A DNA stretch of 64,000 nt, taken from assembly GCA_035610365.1 (NCBI GenBank), contig CM069435.1, positions 4,614,001-4,678,000 of the forward strand. Direction: 5' to 3'. The translations under genes and the position numbers were made by a program. The notes under the pieces were generated by a model. The model saw only the letters and a list, made by a program, of their open reading frames with translations. It did no database searches and was not told where the DNA came from. Each line of letters begins with the position of its first letter. Positions within the stretch are counted from its first letter, which is position 1. Shown piece by piece: positions 56,970-64,000 of the stretch. The stretch is from Aquatica leii. Taxonomy: Eukaryota; Arthropoda; Insecta; Coleoptera; Lampyridae.

Positions 56970-58500
56970 TATATGGCACAATAGAACGTCTTCTGGACCG
57001 TGCCCACTTTTGTAAGTGGTTTTATCTGTGCGTGAAAGAACTTAAACCAGCAACCGAAATCTAACTAAGAACCTTTAATGTTAATGAGCTTGGTAATTTT
57101 CCTATTGAAGAAGAAAGTAGATTTTGTGATCACGAAAGCGTTATTAAAATCTTTATTGTGATCAGTGGTAAAATGATGTTCAGCAACAGCAGATTTAGAA
57201 ATATTTTGTTATACAACGATCATGTTCTGATATGTGTGTGATAACGGAACGGTCAGTTTTCCATTGAAAGTGGATATGTCCTTAGGTAGTCGAGCTGACA
57301 ATTATTACCTAAATGTTCTGCTTCATATAACTATTCTTAAACAAGGTTTTAGTAAGATGACGGAGTTCCTAGTCTAGATTCTCAGGTTCGCAAATAGAGA
57401 AAGCACGATGGGCTAAAGATTCAATAACGGAACGTAATTTTGTTGAGGAATAATGATGGGACCAAGCATGCAGATATCTGACCCTTATGTGTGAGTGTGC
57501 GATAAGTAGAATAGCCTAAGAGTCCATCGGGTTCACGTGTCACCAAAACGTCGATAAATGGGAGACGACCATTATTTTCGTTTTTCATGATAAACTTGTT
57601 ATTTACGTGTTGATTGTTTAGATGATCAAGAAACGTAAACATGTCGTCAACATACCTAAACCAGATTAGGTTTTAATATCGATGTTTCCAAAACAACCAA
57701 AATCTTTGCTACAACGGGAAATTTGGAAGTACGTTGATGATATCAATAAAAGGAACCAAACTTAAATCTTTGCAATGGTGACACAGAACCTGTTGGATGG
57801 GAATAAGCGGATCTTAATAAGAACTTTTTTCAATTGGTGCAAACACATTTTTGAGTTTTATTCATTCGTGAAATATATTGATAAATCGTTTCGGTTCAAA
57901 TAATTAACCAAAGTTTTAATGTTTGTTACTGGAGATTATGGTTAACACGAAGAAATGGCACTCTTAATCTGACCAAAACCATCGTAAAAAGGAGAATTGT
58001 GATTTTATGAAAGAATAAGCAAAATATGTCTCAGTCTTCAGAAAGATTAGTATACGTTGCAACAGTCAGTACAAATCCTTCCCTAAGGAAAACTTTCTAA
58101 ACGTTTGTTACAGGATCTGGAAGTAAATAATGCATTTGGAAACTGCGTGGTAAAAAAATCTTTTCGGTGAAATTGTTAATACCTCGGATCATTCACTGTA
58201 CCAAGTGGATAATCAACGCTCCAGTTTGTTTTTACTTAAAAACCATGACTCAGACTAGTGAAGAAAGGGTTAAGACCTTTCTTCAATGGACAATCTCCAT
58301 AAATCAGCAGCGACGTCTGTAACCGAAAAAACATCCAGATCAAGATTGGCGTTCTATTATTACAGCGTAGATAAAAAAGGTCGTTCTCAGTATTTTTAAT
58401 TTTAAATAACTTTCAAAATGTGTATCTATCCGAAGTATAGTAAAACTTCTACTTCTTCTTTTCATCCGCTTTCACACACGATTGTTTAGGTGTTTTTTTG
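56970..58500 (-). pseudogene. PLE copy, degraded (sister of 58536-60886)
   Basis: Minus strand. Recognisable in order: QQVLCHHCKDLSLVPFIDII (about 57790-57730), FRYVDDMFTFLDHLNNQHV (57670-57610), NGRLPFIDVLVTREPDGLLG and YSTYRTLTH (57575-57500), and the nuclease TGRSVITHISEHDRCITKYF with HHFTTDH (57265-57150). Each matches the better copy on the plus strand next door. The 3' end (about 56975-57010) shows CCACTTAC...AAGTGGGC and ACGGTCC, remnants of the terminal repeat. The part above 57850 is weakly supported. Confidence 0.7.
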
Positions 58501-58535
58501 AATCGTTTTCCGCTTGGTTAAGGAAAAGACTTTGA

Positions 58536-58600
58536 TACTAACATTAGAATGTCTTCCGGGTTTGGACCGTGTCATAGTTGCAACCGAAGCTGTCAACGTT
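58536..58600 (+). repeat. PLE left inverted terminal repeat
   Basis: Pairs with 60822-60886 over about 55-65 bp; the shared core runs from TACTAACATTAGAATGTC to GCAACCGAAGCTG. Confidence 0.88.
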
Positions 58601-60570
58601 TGTCAATTTATCTAGTTTGGTTCTCACGTCAGAACAGGAATCGGTACTCTCTAAGGGTTTGAATTTTGCGGTTGCTCCCAAACGTATTCCTAAAGAAGAT
58701 ATTCTATGTGCTGTTGAGTCTTCTATAAGACATCTTCCTCGCCACATCTCAGATCCCATTCGTATTAACACTGGCAAAATCCTTGAATCATCTAAAATTC
58801 CTAAATCCAACATTTCTAAGTCGGAAGAGTCAGCTCCAAAAAAGTCTTCGTAAGAACCCCGATATTATTGTTCTTCCAGCCGACAAAGGCAACGCCACTG
58901 TAGTTTTGAACCAAATTGATTATGTTACGAAAATCAATTCTATTTTGTCTGAGGAAACTTACGTTCTTCTAACCCATAACCCCACTTCGAGGATTGAACG
59001 TGAGGTTAAACAAATCATCAAATCTTCCAATCTACCTCCTGAAACTAAACGTCGACTTACCCCATCAGATTCTAAACCACCTCGTCTATACGGACTTCCC
59101 AAAATTCACAAACAAGGTATTCCTCTTCGACCTATCGTTAGTACTATCCAATCTCCTACCTACAAGCTAGCCAAGTTCTTGTCCAACATTCTTTGCGAGT
59201 TTACAGGTAAAACCTCTTCTCACATCCTCAACTCTCAGCATTTTATTCAACGTCTAGAAACTATAAAACTTGAACCCCAAGATCTTCTCGTGAGCTTTGA
59301 TGTTACTTTACTTTTTACTAAAGTTCCTATTAAGGATTCGCTTATTATCATCAAACAGATTCTGTCTCAACATGGCAAGGACTTAAGTTTGGTTCCTCTT
59401 ATTGAAAAGTGTCTATCATCTATTTACTTCCAATTTGATAACAAGTTTTACGAACAAGTTTCTGGTGCTGCTATGGGTTCTCCTCTTAACATTTTTATGG
59501 AATCCTTTGAAACGGTTGCTTTGGAATCATCAATATTAAAACCTAAAGTGTGGTTTAGATATGTTGACGACACGTTTATTGTTTAGTCTCATGGTCATCT
59601 TGAATTGTCTAAGTTTCTTGATCATCTTAACAATCAACACTTAGATATCAAATTTACTATGGAAATCGAAAGTAATGGTTCTCTTCCATTTCTTGACGTT
59701 CTTGTGACTCGTAAGCCCGACGGACTTCTGGGCCATTCTGTTTATCGCAAACCCACCCATACGGACAGATACCTTCATGCTTTGTCTCATCATCATCCTG
59801 CACAGAAACGTTCTGTTATTGAATCTTTGGTCCATCGTGCCTTTTCTATTTGTCAACCTGAGAATCTAGACTCAGAACTCCGTCATCTTACTAGAACCTT
59901 AGTGAACAATGGTTATGTAAAGCGAGATATTCATAGAGTTATTAATCGTCGTTTACATCCACGTACTCGATTACCTAAGGACATTTCTACTCCCGAATCC
60001 AACTCGAAATTGGCCTTTTTACCGTACATTCACAAGGTTACAGATCAAATAGGGAAACTCTTTCGTAAGAATGGTATTAAACCCATATTCAACTCGACAG
60101 GCAAAATCTCTCAGATTCTTCCTTCTCCCAAAGACAAATTTCCTACACTTTCATCTCAAGGTGTATATCAAATTCCCTGTTCTTGTGGTTTAGTCTACAT
60201 TGGTGAAACCGGTCGTTCCGTCATTACTCGCATTTCGGAACATGATCGTTGTATAAGGAAAAGGTATACTTCCAAGTCTGCGGTCGCTGAACATCATTTT
60301 ACTACAGGTCACAAGATAGATTTTGATAATGTTTCGTTGATTGCCAAATCTTCATTCTTTTTCAACAGGAAATTGCGAGAAAGCATAGAAATCATCAAAC
60401 ACCCCAATAACTTCAATCGCGATCATGGTTTCGAACTATCCCCTCTTTGGTTCCCGGTTATTAGTCATTTATCAAAAACACGCCCCCTAGCAACCGTAAC
60501 CCAATCAGGGTCGAGCTTATCCACCCGTGACGATCCTTTTCCTTTAAATACGGAGACTATTTCTTCTTAA
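58578..60570 (+). pseudogene. PLE RT/GIY-YIG polyprotein, few lesions
   Basis: N-terminal segment 58578-58840 (NFAVAPKRIPKEDILCAVES), frameshift near 58840, then 58783-59586 and 59605-60570 in one frame separated by a stop at 59584-59586. Blocks: IIVLPADKGNATVVLN; RLYGLPKIHKQGIPLRPIVS; motif A LLVSFDVTLLFTKVPI; motif B GAAMGSPLNIFMESFE, where five residues between SPL and NIFM found in relatives are missing (15-nt in-frame deletion); motif C WFRYVDDTF; post-RT VYRKPTHTDRYLHALSHHHP; GIY-YIG nuclease GVYQIPCSCGLVYIGETGRS (60161-60219) and SEHDRCIRKRYTSKSAVAEH; terminal SPLWFPVISHL. PLEs use RT with a GIY-YIG nick for target-primed insertion. Confidence 0.92.
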
Positions 60571-60783
60571 GTCACTTCTACGGAGTTTAGAATCTGGCTT
60601 GGTTCACAAGTTGATTACCTAACTCGGTAGTGGTTCTTTGTTAGATTTTCGTTTGCTTTTTCAGGTTATCGTTTTCTTTCTTACCTTTTCAGAGTTTAGG
60701 TTATGGCTTGTTTCACAAGTGGATAACCTAACTTGAGAAGTTCTTAGTTAGATTTCGATTGCTTGTTTGAGTTTTGCGATTTA

Positions 60784-60818
60784 TCTTACGCCCTGACGAA
60801 GCCCCTTACGGAAGTGGG
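60784..60818 (+). ncRNA. hammerhead-like motif at PLE 3' end
   Basis: CTGACGA (fits CUGANGA), then a GCCC...GGGC stem and GAAACG. This is the hammerhead core order known at PLE ends. One extra A lies between CUGACGA and the stem, and stem III/cleavage site could not be assigned by eye. Confidence 0.5.
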
Positions 60819-60821
60819 CGA

Positions 60822-60886
60822 AACGTTGGCAGCTTCGGTTGCAACTATGACACGGTCCAAACCCGGAAGACATTCTAATGTTAGTA
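60822..60886 (-). repeat. PLE right inverted terminal repeat
   Basis: Inverse of 58536-58600. Confidence 0.88.
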
Positions 60887-63790
60887 TAAATTCCGGCCGA
60901 GGAAGCCTTCGCTATTACAAAAGACTTTGAATCTAGCAAAAGCCTACTAGTACTACTGACCTTGCTTTTTCTTCCTTTCATCAGTCATTATCATCTTTGT
61001 TTTCTTCAATTGTTTATACAATTTTTTCTTGAACAGTTGCTATCCTTTACTGCTTATAAGAAATTTAAAAAAAAACATATCGTCTTCTATAGAATTTTTA
61101 ATTTTTTTTAGTGGAGCATAGCTTTAATTAATTTGAAAATTTGATTTCTCTTCCAGATGTACATAGACCACACGATTACAACATTAAATTCTTAGTCATA
61201 AAGAATATATTCAATCGTTAATAGTTTACAAATTAAAATGTAGTGATTGTAATACTCTCTGCATAGGAAAAACTAAATGTTTCATCAAAACATTGTTAAT
61301 TAAATTAAATTCTATAATTTTATAATAAATAAATAAAACCAAATCAATTGGCGTACGAAGGCTATAAATATTAGTCTTTTTTTTGTTGTTATCTTCAACT
61401 TTATACATTTTTAATTTTGAATTAATTTATTTATTTAAACTTTTGAGGTGTGTTCGTAGACAAAAGCCGAAACAGGTATCTGTTATTAATTTAATCGTTC
61501 ATTTTTGTTAAACAAGTATAAAATATATTCGAACACAATTTGTATACATATAAGATTATATTTCATGATAAGGTAAAAAGTTCCAGTAACTTGCGTAATG
61601 GCCCCCCTCAAAAACCATAATTTTTGAATGTTGAAAGAAAGTAAACCTGTTCAGGAATTTTGAACTTCATTTATCACGTCGACTTTTGTTGAATTAATCA
61701 CGACGGAATTTCAAATACTACATCCGAAATATTCGATTTTTCACGAGAATTAAGAAATCGTTTTATTTCTCTTTTTCTACCAACACTAAAAGTTTTGTAA
61801 ACTTAATCTTGCTTTGAACTAAATTAATCAAAATTTGATTTAACTGTAATTTGTAGTTGAGCTCTGTTCTCTATTCTAAATTAAACTCGAATCCTGCGCC
61901 AACAGCGGACAGATGTTAGCATAATGGAATACCCTGTTTATCCTTAAAACGCGTCCCTTCTGAAGACCACCCACGTTGAACTTTTGGACTTGAAAGCATT
62001 TTGTTCCACGTTTTCTATATTATTGTTCCGCCTGTAAATTACCATAGCGATTCCCCTATTCCGAGGTTTTAATTACTTGACGAATTTGTATAGGTAGTTT
62101 GGAAAAAAAAATTTTAAACTTTTGTAAACTATTCACGCTGAATGTGCAAGATGAATTCTATTTAAGGAAATAATGTTGCAGCAAACAACTACTAATTTGG
62201 CTAACGTTTATCTTGAATTACGTAACAATGCAACACCATTTATTGATGCAACAAATGCATTCAATCATGCTTCGTAGTCAGTAGCAATACCTTTAAGTTC
62301 TCAGCAATCAGCATAAAGAAGCTTTGTGTCACGGTGTGTAATCATCAACCTAGTTTTTATCATCTGTTGATAATACTATTTGCAATTACCTTATCAGGCG
62401 GAGTCTACTGTTAAGAAATCGTCAGTGGGAGTTTTAATGTTTATCAACTGCTCGAACGATAACGACATGTTGGTGTCGATGGATAAACGCACGTAAATAT
62501 CGTAAGATTAGTGCCGCGTATTGTAAATAAATACAAAAAAATCGCTGATAGACGACCGGAAATTAGATTTGCGTTTCCATGGGAACGACGCTTAGTGATT
62601 GTTTTAGTCGGGCCTAAAGTTGCAACGTGTGCCAAAATTGGGTATGGGAAATAATTGCACAATTTTTTTGTTTGGTTGGAATTTGAGGAAGGTGAGAAAA
62701 ATATTTGTGTAAGATAAGGGAACGTTATCGTGCGAAGGTTATTAAAGTGAGATTTTGTTAACGCTGCCACAAAGATTAATTTAAAAACAGTTTACTCGTG
62801 TGTTGACCTAAAAATGTTATACTTTTTAGTAAGTTTTTTGCTTTTTTTATATGCTCAAATTGATTTTAGGATACCGATATGATTATACACACGTATTTCA
62901 TGGTACGAACAGATTTGAAACAATTTGGATTTTTTGAAAACGTTTGGTGGTACAACCGGGTTACTTTTGTACACGCGTCTGTATCTTCTGGAGGATAACA
63001 TTGACATTTTTAGTTGTGTTTTGTCTCTGTTTTTATAAAGATGTGACTTACAGGTGTTTTATTATTGCATACTTTTCTTTGTTCTTCCAGTTATCGTGTA
63101 GTGGCATTAACTAATGTTGTGCCATAGCGACGAGTTTCTTCGTTTGAATGGCCAAATCGATTACATTAATTCTAGGGAAGCGGGTTTTTCTCAAAAAATA
63201 GGTTTTTCTTAAATAGAGCGGACGAAAAGTTCAAAAAGGGTCAAAATTTAATACTTCTGGCTTTTTTATTTATTGTATTAAAAAACCTAATCAAGTGATT
63301 TGACATATTATATTTAAAGCTTAGTTACGTTTCTGCATATTGTGCGACCTACCAATGAACTTCCTTCTCCAGCACATTTCTTATGTTTCTTATTTGCGAC
63401 CGATATAACAATGCGGTCGTCAGTACGATCGTATCGAATATCTTCAGATATTCTGCTCATTGACAAGCTATTAACTAGTTTGAAGCCTACTGGTTTTTTT
63501 TTTCTCGACATTCCTATATCTGGTGAAGCATACTCGTGCTATTTCTCTTCTAAAATTGAGTTTTGTGATGGTCCTGCCCGAAAATTTAAACAAAATTCAT
63601 GCGTTATTTATCATATAATATATTAGCCACTACAGAATATGTTGGGAAGATCTTCTCACGTTTTTGGTAGTTTGCACACTAGCCACTATGGTGACTAAGG
63701 TATTATCCTGCTACTGAACGAGGATTGCTCCTTCATCTTTTAATTACATTAGATTAGATTCCGATTGCTTATACCTGGCATACGCACATC
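60887..63790. other. AT-rich stretch without recognised gene
   Basis: No supported gene. The minus frame 62444-62770 (108 residues) and frames at 63314-63626 show no recognised family. Confidence 0.4.
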
Positions 63791-63799
63791 AGTCCTTGT

Positions 63800-64000
63800 A
63801 GCTTTTGGTACTGTCGTCGGGCGCTTGCAAGTCAATAGGCCTACATCCGTACCTTTTATTAGACTTGCGATGTTTCCTATTAGCTTGTGGTTGTCAATCT
63901 AGCTGGTGTCTTCTGGGCTGTAATGCTGGACATTCAAAGAGTATATGATAGATATGCTGCTTCATCTTCTGCTTGACATAGTCTGCATACTGGTTTATCT
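63800..64000 (-). pseudogene. non-LTR retrotransposon C-terminal end, cut by window edge
   Basis: Minus strand from 64000: DKPVCRLCQAEDEAAY, then in a shifted frame HILFECPALQPRRHQLD, the Cys/His motif (CxxC...H...C) at the end of RNase H-bearing non-LTR polyproteins. A stop and a frameshift are present. It extends beyond the right edge. Related to the fragment at 14.2-14.9 kb. Confidence 0.65.

Larger units (their letters stand above)
58536..60886 (+). mobile_element. Penelope-like element, nearly full length, with inverted terminal repeats
   Basis: A 2.35-kb PLE. 58536-58600 (TACTAACATTAGAATGTCTT...) is repeated in inverse at about 60822-60886. One coding region lies between, with one frameshift, one nonsense codon and one small deletion. 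The 3' UTR holds a ~109-bp tandem duplication (60583 and 60692) and a hammerhead-like hairpin. It is the best preserved of at least six PLE fragments here. Confidence 0.88.

Noticed and set aside
62444-62770. 108-residue minus frame
   Set aside because: No motif recognised, no neighbouring exons or splice signals that I could support.
1-64000. tRNA, rRNA or snRNA genes
   Set aside because: No B-box-like GGTTCGAATCC in a cloverleaf context, and no rRNA-like stretch seen on reading; GGTTCGAAT at 35761 belongs to the satellite.

Overview
Eukaryotic, AT-rich, intron-poor DNA that I read as one dense nest of transposable elements. No host gene, tRNA, rRNA or snRNA could be recognised. The mix (Penelope-like elements, tRNA-Trp-primed Ty3/gypsy, DD41D mariners, piggyBac, several hATs, RTE-like and RNase H-bearing non-LTR elements) fits an arthropod, most likely an insect. 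That is an inference from element families; no host marker confirms it.

Layout. 1-2.3 kb: broken Penelope-like elements (PLEs) in both orientations. 5.3 kb: Tc1 scrap. 7.0-11.9 kb: a piggyBac remnant cut by a minus-strand Ty3/gypsy element (gypsy-1, tRNA-Trp primer site). 14.2-14.9 kb: RNase H/C-terminal end of a non-LTR element. 15.6-17.6 kb: RTE-like reverse transcriptase pseudogene. 17.7-18.3 kb: PLE endonuclease fragment. 18.4-21.3 kb: GTF2IRD2/ZBED-like hAT (hAT-1) split by a nearly complete DD41D mariner (mariner-1). 25.2-30.0 kb: a second DD41D mariner (mariner-2) split by a ZMYM1-like hAT (hAT-2) with a 7-of-8-base target duplication. 32.0-32.7 kb: foldback inverted repeat. 35.1-36.1 kb: six copies of a ~171-bp satellite. 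37.7-39.6 kb: an element with terminal inverted repeats and GC-rich repeat arrays. 39.8-44.6 kb: Tc1-like element split by a 4.2-kb hAT (hAT-3) with a perfect 8-base target duplication. 47.2-52.3 kb: gypsy-A integrase split by gypsy-B, which has two LTRs, a 4-base target duplication and a macro (ADP-ribosylhydrolase-like) domain fused behind its integrase. 55.4-60.9 kb: three or four PLE copies, one nearly full length with ~65-bp terminal inverted repeats. 63.8-64.0 kb: edge of another non-LTR element.

The strongest unusual point is gypsy-B. A TARG1/OARD1-type macro domain is read in the same frame as the end of Pol, where chromoviruses carry a chromodomain, and the 5' LTR has a perfect heat-shock element upstream of a TATA box. 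The other structures with no obvious class are the 32-kb foldback, the 37.7-39.6-kb repeat-array element and a perfect 19-bp hairpin at 25.0 kb. Every protein-coding element seen is broken, so any activity would depend on copies elsewhere.
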